Source of the DNA: Ancylobacter sp. TS-1
GTDB lineage: Bacteria > Pseudomonadota > Alphaproteobacteria > Rhizobiales > Xanthobacteraceae
DNA: 64,000 nt
Assembly (NCBI RefSeq): GCF_009223885.1
Contig: NZ_CP045144.1
Location: 3,150,001-3,214,000 of the forward strand
Direction: 5' to 3'
Of the stretch, positions 18,427-27,960 are shown piece by piece (position 1 is the first letter of the stretch; each line of letters starts with the position of its first letter). The position numbers were made by a program, and so were the translations under genes. Below the pieces are notes generated by a model, which saw only the letters and a list, made by a program, of their open reading frames with translations, searched no databases and had not been told where the DNA came from.

Positions 18427-19782
18427 TCAGCTCGTCCAGCGGCGCGGGCGGTAGAAGGTGTGCTCGCCGATGCGGTCGAGCTTGCGCATCTCGCGGATCC
18501 AGTTCGGGCGCACCGAGCGGGCGTGGTAATGGGTCGCCCGCCCGACCTTCTCGTCCCAGATCAGGCCGTCCAGCATGCCGGAGGCGATCTCCTTCGCCTG
18601 ATCCCACAGGCGCGGCTCCGTCACCACGTCGCGGATGTTGTCGCAGGCGAAGGTGAACTGGCAGGCGAAGCGGCGCCGGGCGTTCTGGTAGACCGCGCGG
18701 CAGATGTCGGAGGGGTAGTAGCCGGAGAAGACCCGGTTCATCACCACCTGCGCCACGCCGATCTGGCCGCGCCGGGGCTCGCCCCGGCTCTCGAAATAGA
18801 CCGCCTCGGCGAGGCACTTCTCCGCCCGCTCACGCCGCTTGCCGGAAAGCCCCAGCCGCTCGGCCGGGCTCGGGCCCTCGGCGAGGCGCAGGCCGTCGCC
18901 CGCCTCCGACTTCGCGGCCGTGGTGGTGCCGCTGTCGCCCGGGGCGGCGGAGGCCGACGGCGCGCCCGGCGAGAGATGCAGGAAGGGCTGCGGCGGCAGG
19001 GCCGCGTGGTCGAGCCCGAAGATGAAGGCATTCTGCCGGTAGAGGGGCAGTTCCGGGTCGGTCTCGTAATAGCTGCGGCCCGGCTCGTCCTCACCCTCCT
19101 CCATGGCGGCGAGGGCGCCGTCGCTCGGCACGCTGATGTCGTGGTAGTCGCCGCTCGCGGCCTGCGCGAGCACGGCCTGTTCGAGCTGCGTCGGGTCGCC
19201 CGTGGGGTCGCCTGCCGGCACGGAATAGAGGCCGTTGGCCTCGACGTCGGCCATATCGGCGGCCAAGCCGGCACCCTCGCCGTCATCGGCATCCTCGTAG
19301 GGGTCGGTGCCGGCGCCGGCCGTGCCCTCCGTCCCCCCGGTGCCGGTGCCCAGGCTGAGCACGAGGGTGTCCGCCGGCCCGAGGCTCGCCGTTCCCGCCC
19401 CGGCCAGACTGCCGGGGGTGAGATCGCCGGCCGCGCCGTCGAGCGGGTCGACCTCGAGCGGTTCGGAGGGGGCGATTGCGAGGCGATCGGCCTTGCCGTC
19501 GCGGTTGACGTCGACGATGAGGGCGACCGCCGGAGGCGTCGCGATCGCCGAGCCGGACATCAGCGCCGAGGCCGAGGGCCAGGCGAAGGTCGAGGCCTTG
19601 AGCGTGTGGACCGGGCCGCCGAGGATGGAAAGCCGCGCGCGTTCCGCGACGCCGGGCTGATGGGCCATGCGGCCGACAATGTCCTGGTAGCCGATGGTGC
19701 CGCTACCGCCCGCCAGCATCGCCAGCAGGAGCCCGGCCCTCATCCCCCAGCCTTGAACGCGCGTTGAGACCCGCATTCCCAT
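18427..19782 (-). CDS. SleB-type cell wall hydrolase (Hydrolase_2 domain)
   Basis: A 451-residue exported protein with the Hydrolase_2 (SleB) catalytic domain at the C-terminus, about residues 315-440. It has the typical AEAVYFESRGEP, VMNRVFSGYYP and ATHYHA segments; the Glu of YFESRGE is the probable catalytic acid. The N-terminus has a hydrophobic signal (MRAGLLLAMLAGGSG). The middle about 250 residues are acidic, Gly/Ala/Thr-rich and low in complexity, probably a disordered spacer. SleB-like enzymes are lytic transglycosylases acting on peptidoglycan. Several in-frame ATGs lie between 19743 and 19815; 19782 is chosen. A TTAAC-containing inverted repeat lies upstream. Confidence 0.85.
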   Translation of the reverse strand: MGMRVSTRVQGWGMRAGLLLAMLAGGSGTIGYQDIVGRMAHQPGVAERARLSILGGPVHTLKASTFAWPSASALMSGSAIATPPAVALIVDVNRDGKADRLAIAPSEPLEVDPLDGAAGDLTPGSLAGAGTASLGPADTLVLSLGTGTGGTEGTAGAGTDPYEDADDGEGAGLAADMADVEANGLYSVPAGDPTGDPTQLEQAVLAQAASGDYHDISVPSDGALAAMEEGEDEPGRSYYETDPELPLYRQNAFIFGLDHAALPPQPFLHLSPGAPSASAAPGDSGTTTAAKSEAGDGLRLAEGPSPAERLGLSGKRRERAEKCLAEAVYFESRGEPRRGQIGVAQVVMNRVFSGYYPSDICRAVYQNARRRFACQFTFACDNIRDVVTEPRLWDQAKEIASGMLDGLIWDEKVGRATHYHARSVRPNWIREMRKLDRIGEHTFYRPRRWTS

Positions 19783-19878
19783 CCGACGCCCACGCAACAC
19801 GACGCAACAACACATTCTGCGGCGTGCTCTGTCAGTAACAGGCAAGACCTTGCGCGCCCCAGCCCCATGGTTGTCGCA

Positions 19879-19903
19879 AATTAACCTTGCGCGAGCGTTA
19901 ATT
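19879..19903. promoter_or_regulatory. Inverted repeat with TTAAC half sites upstream of the wall hydrolase gene
   Basis: The arms are aattaac (19879-19885) and gttaatt (19897-19903), perfect over 7 bp with an 11-bp spacer, about 97 bp before the hydrolase start. The arms contain TTAAC, the half site of the cell-cycle regulator CtrA, but the spacing is not the usual TTAA-N7-TTAA. Tentative. Confidence 0.35.
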
Positions 19904-19951
19904 CCGCACCGTCAGATGGCACGAGATCGCATCATTCTGCGATTTCCGGCT

Positions 19952-20965
19952 TCAGCGCGGGGCGGCAGCGCGGCGCAGGCGGTCGGCAATGGCCTCGCCG
20001 AGCCCGTGGGAGGGCAGTGCAACGACAGCGATGGCGCGCGCGCCGGTGCCGTCGAGCGCGCGCAGATGGGCATAGAGATTGGCCGCCGCCTCGACGAGAT
20101 CGCCGGCGGGGCTGAGGTCGAGCCGCGCGACGGCCTGTTCGAATCCCGGTGGCCGTGCCCCGGCGAAGGTCAGCAGCGCCTCGCCGGGACGCACCTCGCC
20201 AATGCCGAGCCCGACCGGCACCGAGGGCGCGTAATGCGAGGCGAGCATGCCCGGCGCGCGCGGGGCGGGGTCATCCTCGGCCGCCCCAGCGGAAGGCGGG
20301 GGGGCATTGGCCAGCGGGCCGCCGAGCACCGCCTCGATCGCCGCGCGCGGCAGGCCGCCGGGGCGCAGCAGAACGGGTACGGGCCCGGTGCAGTCGACAA
20401 TGGTCGATTCCACCCCCACGGCACTCGGCCCGGCATCGAGGATCAACTCGATCCGCCCGTCGAGATCGGCCAGCACATGGGCGGCGCTGGTGGGCGAGAC
20501 ATGGCCGGAGCGATTGGCGCTCGGCGCCGCGATGGGGCGCCCCGCCGCCCGCAGCACCGCCTGTGCCACCGGATGCGCCGGCACGCGGATGGCGACGCTC
20601 GCCAGTCCCGCCCGGGCCAATTCGCTCGTCGCCCCCTCGATAGCGGGAACCACCAGCGTCAGCGGACCCGGCCAGAAGGCGGCGGCCAATGCCTCTGCGG
20701 CGGGGGTAAGACGCCCAACACCGCGCGCAGCGGCCACATCCGGCACATGGGCGATCAACGGGTTGAAGCTCGGCCGCCCCTTGGCGGCGTAGAGGCCGGC
20801 GACGGCGCGCGGATCGGTGGCGTCGCAGCCGAGGCCGTAGACCGTCTCGGTGGGGATCGCCACCAGCCCGCCGCCGCCAAGAAGGCGCGCGGCCTCCTCG
20901 ATGCCGGCGGCATCCGCCATCAGCACCCGCGTTCTCGGCGGCATCGTCACGGGCGGCTGGTTCAC
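19952..20965 (-). CDS. sua5: L-threonylcarbamoyladenylate synthase, Sua5 type
   Basis: A 337-residue enzyme making threonylcarbamoyl-AMP from Thr, bicarbonate and ATP, the first step of the t6A37 modification of tRNA. The YrdC/TsaC core spans about residues 20-215, with the signatures IPTETVYGLG and KGRPSFNPLIAH. The extra C-terminal Sua5 domain follows the linker APGMLASHYAP, which makes this the long Sua5 form rather than short TsaC. The start is taken as GTG at 20965 because an aggga site lies 6 bases upstream; an ATG at 20944 is the alternative. It lies 222 bp from the divergent deacetylase gene. Confidence 0.93.
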   Translation of the reverse strand: MNQPPVTMPPRTRVLMADAAGIEEAARLLGGGGLVAIPTETVYGLGCDATDPRAVAGLYAAKGRPSFNPLIAHVPDVAAARGVGRLTPAAEALAAAFWPGPLTLVVPAIEGATSELARAGLASVAIRVPAHPVAQAVLRAAGRPIAAPSANRSGHVSPTSAAHVLADLDGRIELILDAGPSAVGVESTIVDCTGPVPVLLRPGGLPRAAIEAVLGGPLANAPPPSAGAAEDDPAPRAPGMLASHYAPSVPVGLGIGEVRPGEALLTFAGARPPGFEQAVARLDLSPAGDLVEAAANLYAHLRALDGTGARAIAVVALPSHGLGEAIADRLRRAAAPR

Positions 20966-21166
20966 GCGCTTTCCCTGTTCAGGTCGGCTCGGATAGGATG
21001 CCGGCGCCGGCGGGTCAACGGCAAAGGCCGCCGGCGGGCACGCGGGGAAAAGTGAGGCGCGTCCATTCCACCCGCTGGCCCCGGGCCGGAACGTGGCATA
21101 TCGTCCACCATCTCCGCGCCCAATCCAGAAAAACATGCGATCGCCCGGATCGACCGAAGGAACGCC

Positions 21167-22096
21167 ATGACGACGCTTCTCATCGCCCACGACGCCTGCC
21201 TCGAACATCTCACGCCCTCCGGCCATCCGGAACGGCCCGATCGGGTGCGGGTGCTCAACCGGGTGTTCGAAGGCGAGACCTTCGCCACGCTGGCCCGCGA
21301 GCAGGCGCCGGTCGCCGCGCGCGAGGACATTGTGCGCGTTCATCCCGAGGATTTCGTCGCGGCGCTGGAAGAGGCGATGCCGAGCGAGGGGCTGGTGCGC
21401 ATCGACGGCGACACGGTGATGTCGCCGGGCACCGGGGAAGCGATCTGGCGCGGCGTCGGCGGCGCGGTGCTCGCCGTCGACGAGGTACTGTCCGGCAAGG
21501 TGGACAACGCCTTCGTCTCCATGCGCCCGCCCGGCCACCATGCCGAGACCCGCACGCCGATGGGCTTCTGCCTGTTCAACAATGTCGCCATCGCCGCCCG
21601 CCACGCGCAGAAGGTGCACGGCATCGGCCGCGTCGCCATCGTCGATTTCGACGTTCATCACGGCAATGGCACGCAGGAGATCTTCTGGTCCGACCCGAGC
21701 GTCATGTACGCCTCGACCCACCAGATGCCGCTCTTTCCCGGCACCGGGGCGGTCGGCGAGCGCGGCACCAGCGACAACATCGTCAACGCGCCGCTGCGCT
21801 CGGGCGACGATGGCGAGCATTTCCGGGAAGCCTTCGAGAGCCGCATCCTGCCGCGTCTCAATGCCTTCGGCCCGGAACTGCTGATCATCTCCGCCGGCTT
21901 CGATGCCCATACGCGCGACCCGCTGGCCAACATCAACCTGCTGGAAGAAGACTTCGCCTGGGTCACGCGGAAGCTGATGGAGGTCGCCGACAAGCATTGC
22001 GGCGGCAAGATCGTCTCGGTGCTGGAAGGCGGCTACGACTTGGAGGGGCTCGCGCGCTCCGCCTCCGCCCATGTGAAGGCGCTGATGCACGGCTGA
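21167..22096 (+). CDS. Histone deacetylase family protein (AcuC/acetylpolyamine amidohydrolase class)
   Basis: A 309-residue zinc-dependent deacetylase-fold protein. The conserved pieces are all present: RPPGHHAE with the active-site His pair, [10 protein letters not shown] with two zinc ligands, SAGFDAH with the third, and EGGYDLEG near the C-terminus. Bacterial members deacetylate acetylpolyamines or acetyl-CoA synthetase, or have unknown targets. The gene usually sits next to xseB in Rhizobiales, as here (67 bp upstream). The gaagg site supports the ATG at 21167. Confidence 0.93.
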   Translation: MTTLLIAHDACLEHLTPSGHPERPDRVRVLNRVFEGETFATLAREQAPVAAREDIVRVHPEDFVAALEEAMPSEGLVRIDGDTVMSPGTGEAIWRGVGGAVLAVDEVLSGKVDNAFVSMRPPGHHAETRTPMGFCLFNNVAIAARHAQKVHGIGRVAIVDFDVHHGNGTQEIFWSDPSVMYASTHQMPLFPGTGAVGERGTSDNIVNAPLRSGDDGEHFREAFESRILPRLNAFGPELLIISAGFDAHTRDPLANINLLEEDFAWVTRKLMEVADKHCGGKIVSVLEGGYDLEGLARSASAHVKALMHG

Positions 22097-22163
22097 CCCC
22101 GGCGGGGTGAGTGCGGAGGCCCGACGCGCTATAAGGGGCGCGACTCAGGGACCGGAGGACGCG

Positions 22164-22409
22164 ATGAGCGATGCGGCGGACGTGAATGCACTGAGCTTCG
22201 AGAAGGCTCTCGCGGAACTCGAGGCCATCGTCGGCAAGCTTGAGAAGGGCGACGTGCCGCTCGAGGAATCGATCGCGCTCTACGCGCGCGGCGAGGCGCT
22301 CAAGGCGCGCTGCGACGCGCTGCTGAAGGATGCCGAGGCGCGGGTGGAGAAGATCACCCTCGGTGCCGATGGCCGCCCGGCCGGCACCCAGCCGCTGGAC
22401 GGCGAGTGA
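22164..22409 (+). CDS. xseB: Exodeoxyribonuclease VII small subunit
   Basis: An 81-residue coiled-coil subunit that binds the large subunit XseA in the exonuclease degrading single-stranded DNA from both ends. The conserved [20 protein letters not shown] and [16 protein letters not shown] segments are present. The ATG at 22164 follows ccggaggac; the frame starts earlier but without a site. xseA is not in the window. The next gene starts 28 bp downstream. Confidence 0.95.
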   Translation: MSDAADVNALSFEKALAELEAIVGKLEKGDVPLEESIALYARGEALKARCDALLKDAEARVEKITLGADGRPAGTQPLDGE

Positions 22410-22437
22410 CCTCACCGCGCGCCGTTGGCGGCCGCCC

Positions 22438-22860
22438 GTGACCGTCCGGCTGCGCGGCCATCACCTGCTCTGCCTGCTGACCTATGTCGGCAAGGGCTAC
22501 ACGCCGGCCTTCGTCGCCAATTACCAGCGCATCGTCGTCCGGCTCAATGCCGGTGAGCCGGTGGAACTGGTCGAGGGGCCGGACGACATCTGCCGCCCCA
22601 TGCTGGGCGCGGCCGACCATCACTGCTTCAATGCCAGCGTTGCCATGCGCGATGCTCAGGCGCTGGCCGATGTCGGGGTTCTGCTCGGCGAGCCGCTCGC
22701 GGCGGAGCAGCCACTGCGGCTCGATCCCGCCCGGCTGGCGGCGCTGCGCGCGGCCTTCGCCGCCGGCACGATCCGCACCGCCTGCGCCGGCTGCCAGTGG
22801 TCGGGCCTGTGCACGGAAATCGCGGCATCCGGCTTCGCCGGCGTCCGCCTGACCGGATAG
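22438..22860 (+). CDS. DUF1284 domain-containing protein
   Basis: A 140-residue protein starting with GTG at 22438 (VRLRGHHLLCLLTYVG). The RGHHLLC motif and the closing CAGCQWSGLCTEIA cysteine cluster are the marks of DUF1284. With the central CRPMLGAADHHCFN they suggest a metal or iron-sulfur site. The function is not known. It is read in the same direction as the HDAC-like gene and xseB, but is not part of the usual conserved set. It converges on the DUF1272 gene with 3 bp between stops. Confidence 0.8.
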   Translation: MTVRLRGHHLLCLLTYVGKGYTPAFVANYQRIVVRLNAGEPVELVEGPDDICRPMLGAADHHCFNASVAMRDAQALADVGVLLGEPLAAEQPLRLDPARLAALRAAFAAGTIRTACAGCQWSGLCTEIAASGFAGVRLTG

Positions 22861-22863
22861 GGC

Positions 22864-23115
22864 TCAGCCGGCCTTCCGGCCCGCGCAGTCGGGGTTGAAC
22901 ACGCGCGTCGTCGCCGCCGGATGGCGGGCCAGCGCCGCCGGCGGGCGGATCGGCCGCCGCACCAGCTCGCCGCTGCAGTTCGGGCAGACGCCATGCAGCA
23001 CCTCGCGCGCGCAGTCGGCGCAGAAGGTGCACTCGAAGGTGCAGATCATGGCCTCGCGCGTGTCGGGCGGCAGGTCGCGGTCGCAGCATTCGCAACCCGG
23101 GCGCAGTTCCAGCAT
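22864..23115 (-). CDS. DUF1272 domain-containing small zinc-ribbon-like protein
   Basis: An 83-residue cysteine-rich protein. The cysteines pair as C-x-C-C near residue 8-11, then CTFECTFCADCA and CPNC, as in a small zinc-binding domain. This is the DUF1272 pattern (LELRPGCECCDRDLPP). The aggagaaac site precedes the ATG at 23115. The function is unknown. It is the last gene of a three-gene minus-strand group with the methyltransferase and hydrolase-like genes, 32 bp after the methyltransferase stop. Confidence 0.85.
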   Translation of the reverse strand: MLELRPGCECCDRDLPPDTREAMICTFECTFCADCAREVLHGVCPNCSGELVRRPIRPPAALARHPAATTRVFNPDCAGRKAG

Positions 23116-23147
23116 CTTTGTTTCTCCTGTCGCCCGACCCGCGCGCC

Positions 23148-23735
23148 TCAGTAGACGCCGGGGATGAGCCGGGCGGTGCGGGCACTATAGGCGCGGTACT
23201 CGTCGCCGAACGTGTCGAGCATCATCTTCTCCTCGCGGCCGATGCGGAAGAGATAGAGGATGCCGAAGCCGACAATGCCGGCCGGGCCAGCGATCCAGTT
23301 CGGCACCAGGATGAGCTGCGCCAGCGCCCACAGGAAGAAGGCCGAATACATCGGGTGGCGCACATAGCGGTACACGCCGCCGGTAATCAGCTTGTGGCTG
23401 TCCTTGATCTCCAGCGTCACCGACCAGTTCTTGCCGAGATCCTTGTGGGTGCGGCGGAACAGCCAGAGCGAGAAGGCGAAGGTGAGCGTACCGAGCGCGA
23501 ACTGCACCGGCGAATAGGGATAATTGGCGAAGTTGAACAGCTTCGAGGTCGCCCAGAGCAGCGGCGTGATGCCGAGCCCGAGCGTCGAGCAGGACAGCAG
23601 CACCAGCTCGCGCAGCCGGTCGCGGGCGTCGACCACCCGCTCGCGCTTCACCTTGCGCTCGAAGGGCATGCGGATGACGTACCAGCCGATGACACCGGCG
23701 GCCCAGACGATCTTGGCGGCGACGAGAAGAGACAT
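23148..23735 (-). CDS. Isoprenylcysteine carboxyl methyltransferase (ICMT/PEMT) family protein
   Basis: A 195-residue membrane methyltransferase-like protein with about five hydrophobic segments. The SAM-binding signature is near the middle (GGVYRYVRHPMYSAFFLW), and REEKMMLDTFGDEYRAYSART forms the C-terminal part. This arrangement defines the ICMT/phospholipid methyltransferase fold. Bacteria have no prenylated proteins of the eukaryotic type, so the substrate is probably a lipid or small molecule and cannot be told from sequence. The gene lies 15 bp after the hydrolase-like gene and probably shares its transcript. Confidence 0.85.
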   Translation of the reverse strand: MSLLVAAKIVWAAGVIGWYVIRMPFERKVKRERVVDARDRLRELVLLSCSTLGLGITPLLWATSKLFNFANYPYSPVQFALGTLTFAFSLWLFRRTHKDLGKNWSVTLEIKDSHKLITGGVYRYVRHPMYSAFFLWALAQLILVPNWIAGPAGIVGFGILYLFRIGREEKMMLDTFGDEYRAYSARTARLIPGVY

Positions 23736-23750
23736 GCAGCGTCCGTTGGT

Positions 23751-25013
23751 TCAGGCGATCAGGGAGCCGTCCGGCGCGAAACGGCCGACCGGCCCTTCCG
23801 CCCGCGAGGTGAGGTCGGCGAAGGTGAGCGGGCCGAGCACGAACATGAAATAGTCGTAGGCGGCTGGGCGCTCATTCGCCAGCAGGAACTGGTAGTGGAT
23901 GCGCATCGCGTGCCAGCGCAGCTTCTTCAGCTTCGCATGGGTCAGCATCTGTTTGATGTTGGCGTTGCGCAGCAGCGGCGCCGGCGCGGGCTGGTCGAAG
24001 GCGGCGCGGCGCAGCGTCACCGGGTGGAACTTGTAGAAATTGATGGCGTCGTGGCGGGCCTGGTATTCGACCCAGGTCAACCCGGGCGTCGAGGCCACGC
24101 GGGCCGCCTGCCGGCGCACCTTGTCGCCGCCCCGGTGCAAGGCGAGCTTGGGGATTGTGGCGCCGCAGGTGAGCAGGCTCACCTGTGTGCGTCCTGCCGC
24201 CAGCTCCGGCTCGATGTCCAGCGCCCGGTCGAGCACGCCGAGCATCAGCGTCGCCCCAAGGCTGTGGCCGACCAGCAGCACCTCGTCGTGACGGCCCGAA
24301 CGGACCTCGTCCATCAGCACCCCGGCGAAGCGGTCGAGCCGGGCGTCGAGCTGAGGGGTCCGGTCGGCAAGGTAGTCGCGGGCGAGGTCCCAGTCGTCGA
24401 GCGCCTGATGCAGCCGCCAGTCGCGGCCGGGGCGATGGAACAAGGCGAAGAAGACGGCGACGGCGACGATGGCGCCGAGCCCGAGCGCCGCCCATTCCGG
24501 CAGGTAGAGAGCGGCGCTCCAATGGGCGAGCCAGCCGGCAAGCCCGCCGGCGGCGGCGAACAGGGCGAAGATCAGGTAGGGGAAGAAGAAGAAGAAGCCA
24601 TAGCGCGGGCTGGCCCGGAAATAGCCGCGCGCCGCGCCGCCGCGCAGGAACTCCCACAGCCCGCCATAGCCGCGCCACAGCCGCACGGGGTCGGGCCGCT
24701 CGTCCAGTTCGACCACCAGGTCTTCCCAGCGCAGGATGCGGTAGTCGGTGTGGCTCGACCAGTTGGCGCCCTGCGTGTCGACGTCCCAGCGCGCATAGGG
24801 CTGGCGCCCGTCGTCGAGGCGCCCTGTGGTCGCCGCCCCGATCGACCACAGCGCGGCGAAGCGCCCGGCCTGATTGACGAAGCGGCCGTGGTGATAGTCC
24901 ATGTCGGTCGGGTCGTGGCCGGGCAGGAACAGCACCAGCCGCCGCCACGCCGGCCGGGCGGGGGCATGCTCTGCGGGGGCCTCCCCGCTCGCGGCAATGG
25001 CGTTGGTCTCCAT
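23751..25013 (-). CDS. Unrecognised alpha/beta-hydrolase-like membrane protein
   Basis: A 420-residue protein I do not recognise. It begins with a hydrophobic strand and LFLPGHDPTDMDYHH, has two hydrophobic segments at about 139-165 and 173-193, then VLLVGHSLGATLMLG with a serine elbow at Ser251. This looks like an alpha/beta hydrolase whose cap region carries a membrane hairpin. A possible acid or base residue is not obvious; several His follow near residues 325-380 (YQARHDAINFYKFHP). It starts the minus-strand group with the ICMT-like and DUF1272 genes. A lipid-related job is plausible from the neighbouring methyltransferase but unproven. Confidence 0.6.
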   Translation of the reverse strand: METNAIAASGEAPAEHAPARPAWRRLVLFLPGHDPTDMDYHHGRFVNQAGRFAALWSIGAATTGRLDDGRQPYARWDVDTQGANWSSHTDYRILRWEDLVVELDERPDPVRLWRGYGGLWEFLRGGAARGYFRASPRYGFFFFFPYLIFALFAAAGGLAGWLAHWSAALYLPEWAALGLGAIVAVAVFFALFHRPGRDWRLHQALDDWDLARDYLADRTPQLDARLDRFAGVLMDEVRSGRHDEVLLVGHSLGATLMLGVLDRALDIEPELAAGRTQVSLLTCGATIPKLALHRGGDKVRRQAARVASTPGLTWVEYQARHDAINFYKFHPVTLRRAAFDQPAPAPLLRNANIKQMLTHAKLKKLRWHAMRIHYQFLLANERPAAYDYFMFVLGPLTFADLTSRAEGPVGRFAPDGSLIA

Positions 25014-25227
25014 GATGTTTTTCTAGAGGAAGCCGGGGCGCGAGGCCAACGCTCCGTTGCGTCCGGCCGCCGGTCTCCACATTCTGTTGCACGGGGTATC
25101 ACGTTGCCGCTGGCGGCAGCCCCTTGCGTTGCGCCCCGGCAAGCCTTTGTGTATGCCGTTGAACTTCGCCCGGACCTGCCCGTTGCCTTCGGCCATCTCC
25201 CGGACGATTGAGTTTTCGGAGCCCTTC

Positions 25228-27150
25228 TTGACCCGTCCCTCGACGCCGCTACTCGACACGATCCGCGAACCCGCCGATCTGCGTCGCCTGTCCGAGGAGC
25301 AGCTTCCCCGGCTCGCCGCCGAGCTGCGGGAGGAGATGATCGACGCGGTTTCCGTCACCGGCGGGCATCTGGGCGCGGGCCTCGGCGTGGTCGAGCTGAC
25401 GGTGGCTCTGCATCACGTCTTCGACACGCCGAAGGACCGGCTGATCTGGGATGTCGGCCACCAGTGCTACCCGCACAAGATCCTCACCGGCCGGCGCGAG
25501 CGCATCCGCACGCTGCGCCAGGTCGGCGGGCTGTCGGGCTTCACCAACCGCACCGAGAGCGTCTACGACCCGTTCGGCGCCGGCCATTCTTCCACCTCCA
25601 TCTCGGCCGGGCTCGGCATGGCGGTGGCGCGCGACCTCGCCGGCACGCAACGCAACGTCGTCTGCGTGATCGGCGACGGCGCCATGTCGGCCGGGATGGC
25701 CTATGAGGCGATGAACAATGCCGGCGCGATGGATTCCCGCCTCATCGTCATCCTCAACGACAACGACATGTCGATCGCCCCGCCGGTGGGCGCCATGTCG
25801 GCCTATCTGGCCCGGCTGATCTCCGGCCCGACCTACCGCACCCTGCGCGAGACCGCCAAGCAGCTCACCCGCGGCCTGCCGCGCTTCTTCGGCAAGAAGG
25901 CGGCGCAGGCGGAGGAGTTCGCGCGCAGCTTCTGGACCGGCGGCACGCTGTTCGAGGAGCTCGGCTTCTACTATGTCGGCCCGATCGACGGGCACAATCT
26001 CGACCATCTCCTGCCCGTGCTGCGCAATGTGCGCGACGCGCCGACCGGCCCGGTGCTGGTCCATGTCGTCACCCAGAAAGGCAAGGGTTACCCGCCGGCG
26101 GAGGCTTCCGCCGACAAGTATCATGGTGTCCAGCGCTTCGACGTCGCCACCGGCACGCAGAAGAAGGCCACGTCCAACGCGCCGACCTATACCAGCGTGT
26201 TCGCCGACGCGCTGATCGACGAGGCGCGCCGCGACGACAAGATCGTCGCCATCAACGCCGCCATGCCGGCCGGCACCGGGCTCGACCTGTTCGGCGCCGC
26301 CTTCCCCGAGCGCAGCTTCGATGTCGGCATCGCCGAGCAGCACGCGGTGACCTTCGCGGCCGGCCTTGCCACCGAGGGCTTCAAGCCGTTCTGCGCCATC
26401 TACTCGACCTTCCTGCAGCGCGCCTACGACCAGGTGGTGCACGATGTCGCCATCCAGCGGCTGCCGGTGCGCTTCGCCATCGACCGTGCCGGCCTCGTGG
26501 GGGCGGACGGGGCGACCCATGTCGGCGCCTTCGACGTGCCGATGCTCGCCACCCTGCCCGGCATGGTGGTGATGGCGGCGGCCGACGAGGCCGAGCTGGT
26601 CCACATGGTCGCCACCGCAGCCGCCTATGACGAGGGTCCCATCGCCTTCCGCTACCCGCGCGGCGAAGGGGTCGGCGTCGAGCGCCCCGAACGCGGCGTG
26701 CCGCTGGAGATCGGGCGCGGGCGCGTCGTGCGCGAGGGCTCGAAGATCGCGCTGCTCTCGCTCGGCACGCGGCTGGCGCCCTGCCTCGCCGCCGCCGACC
26801 AGCTCGCCGGCTTCGGCCTGTCGACGACGGTCGCCGATGCGCGCTTCGCCAAGCCGATCGACCGCGATCTGGTGCTGCGGCTCGCCCGCGAGCACGAGGT
26901 GCTGGTGGTGGTGGAGGAGGGCGCGGTCGGCGGCTTCGGCAGCCATGTGCTCACCCTTCTCGCCGAGGCCGGCGCGCTCGACCGCGGGCTGAAGGTGCGC
27001 ACGCTGTGCCTGCCCGACCGTTTCATCGAGCAGGACGCGCCGGCCGGCCAGCTCCGCGAGGCGGGGCTCGACGTCGACGGCATCGTGACCGGCGTGTTCG
27101 CGGCGCTGGGGCGCACACAGGATGCCACGCCCGCCCTGCGGCGCGGCTGA
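25228..27150 (+). CDS. dxs: 1-deoxy-D-xylulose-5-phosphate synthase
   Basis: A 640-residue thiamine diphosphate enzyme that condenses pyruvate and glyceraldehyde 3-phosphate in the first step of the MEP isoprenoid pathway. The ThDP motif is [18 protein letters not shown], followed by [12 protein letters not shown]; the transketolase-like second domain has [13 protein letters not shown] and [13 protein letters not shown]. The start is taken as TTG at 25228 because a GGAG site lies 6 bases upstream and [14 protein letters not shown] is the usual N-terminus. An ORF from 25057 is too long. tlyA follows after 18 bp, a standard alphaproteobacterial pair. Confidence 0.96.
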   Translation: MTRPSTPLLDTIREPADLRRLSEEQLPRLAAELREEMIDAVSVTGGHLGAGLGVVELTVALHHVFDTPKDRLIWDVGHQCYPHKILTGRRERIRTLRQVGGLSGFTNRTESVYDPFGAGHSSTSISAGLGMAVARDLAGTQRNVVCVIGDGAMSAGMAYEAMNNAGAMDSRLIVILNDNDMSIAPPVGAMSAYLARLISGPTYRTLRETAKQLTRGLPRFFGKKAAQAEEFARSFWTGGTLFEELGFYYVGPIDGHNLDHLLPVLRNVRDAPTGPVLVHVVTQKGKGYPPAEASADKYHGVQRFDVATGTQKKATSNAPTYTSVFADALIDEARRDDKIVAINAAMPAGTGLDLFGAAFPERSFDVGIAEQHAVTFAAGLATEGFKPFCAIYSTFLQRAYDQVVHDVAIQRLPVRFAIDRAGLVGADGATHVGAFDVPMLATLPGMVVMAAADEAELVHMVATAAAYDEGPIAFRYPRGEGVGVERPERGVPLEIGRGRVVREGSKIALLSLGTRLAPCLAAADQLAGFGLSTTVADARFAKPIDRDLVLRLAREHEVLVVVEEGAVGGFGSHVLTLLAEAGALDRGLKVRTLCLPDRFIEQDAPAGQLREAGLDVDGIVTGVFAALGRTQDATPALRRG

Positions 27151-27168
27151 GGTCCGCCGGGCCCGGCG

Positions 27169-27921
27169 ATGAAGCCCGAAGCTCGTTCCACCACCCGCCG
27201 GCGTGCCGACCGCGTGCTGGTCGAGCGCGGCCTGTTCGACAGCCGCGCCCGCGCGCAGGCGGCGATTGCCGCCGGCCTCGTCTCCGCCGACGGGCGAGCC
27301 GTCGCCAAGCCCTCCGACATGATCGCCGCCAATGCCGTCATCGAGGCGCGCGAAGCCTATGAATGGGTCTCCCGCGCCGGCCTCAAGCTGGAGGCCGCGC
27401 TCGATGCCGCCGGGCTGTCGGTGGCGGGGCTGGAGGCGCTCGATGTCGGCGCCTCGACGGGAGGATTCACGCAGGTTCTGCTCGCGCGCGGCGCGGCGCG
27501 CGTCCACGCGGTGGATGTCGGCCGCGACCAGCTTCACGCCCGGTTGCGCGGGGACCCGCGCGTCGTCTCGCGGGAGGCGACCGACATTCGCTCGCTCGTG
27601 CCCGGCGCGCTGCCGGCGGCCGGCATCGTCGTCATCGACGTCTCGTTCATCTCGCTGGAACAGGTGCTGCCGGCGGCGCTGGCCCATGCCGCGCCGGGCG
27701 CGCATCTGGTGGCGCTGGTGAAGCCGCAATTCGAGGTGGGGCGCGACAAGCTGTCCAGGGGCGGCATTGTGAAGGACGCCGCGGCGCGGGCAGCGGCCGC
27801 CGATCGCATCGCAGACCTGCTCGCCGGCCAGGGCTGGCGGGTCACGCACCGTCTCGCCTCGCCCATCCTCGGCGGCGACGGCAATGAGGAATTCCTGCTC
27901 GTGGCGGCGCGGGCGGAATAG
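27169..27921 (+). CDS. tlyA: TlyA family rRNA 2'-O-methyltransferase
   Basis: A 250-residue protein with an N-terminal S4 RNA-binding domain (about 10-70, RADRVLVERGLFDSRARAQA) and an FtsJ-type methyltransferase domain. The SAM motif is DVGASTGGFTQVLL, with the later VIDVSFISLEQVL and VKPQFEVG segments. In mycobacteria TlyA methylates 16S and 23S rRNA at the 2'-hydroxyl of cytidines; the exact site here is not shown by the sequence. It lies 18 bp downstream of dxs and probably shares its transcript. Confidence 0.93.
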   Translation: MKPEARSTTRRRADRVLVERGLFDSRARAQAAIAAGLVSADGRAVAKPSDMIAANAVIEAREAYEWVSRAGLKLEAALDAAGLSVAGLEALDVGASTGGFTQVLLARGAARVHAVDVGRDQLHARLRGDPRVVSREATDIRSLVPGALPAAGIVVIDVSFISLEQVLPAALAHAAPGAHLVALVKPQFEVGRDKLSRGGIVKDAAARAAAADRIADLLAGQGWRVTHRLASPILGGDGNEEFLLVAARAE

Positions 27922-27960
27922 GGCTCCGTCCGCGCCGGTCGTCCGTCTCCGTCGGTTGCG

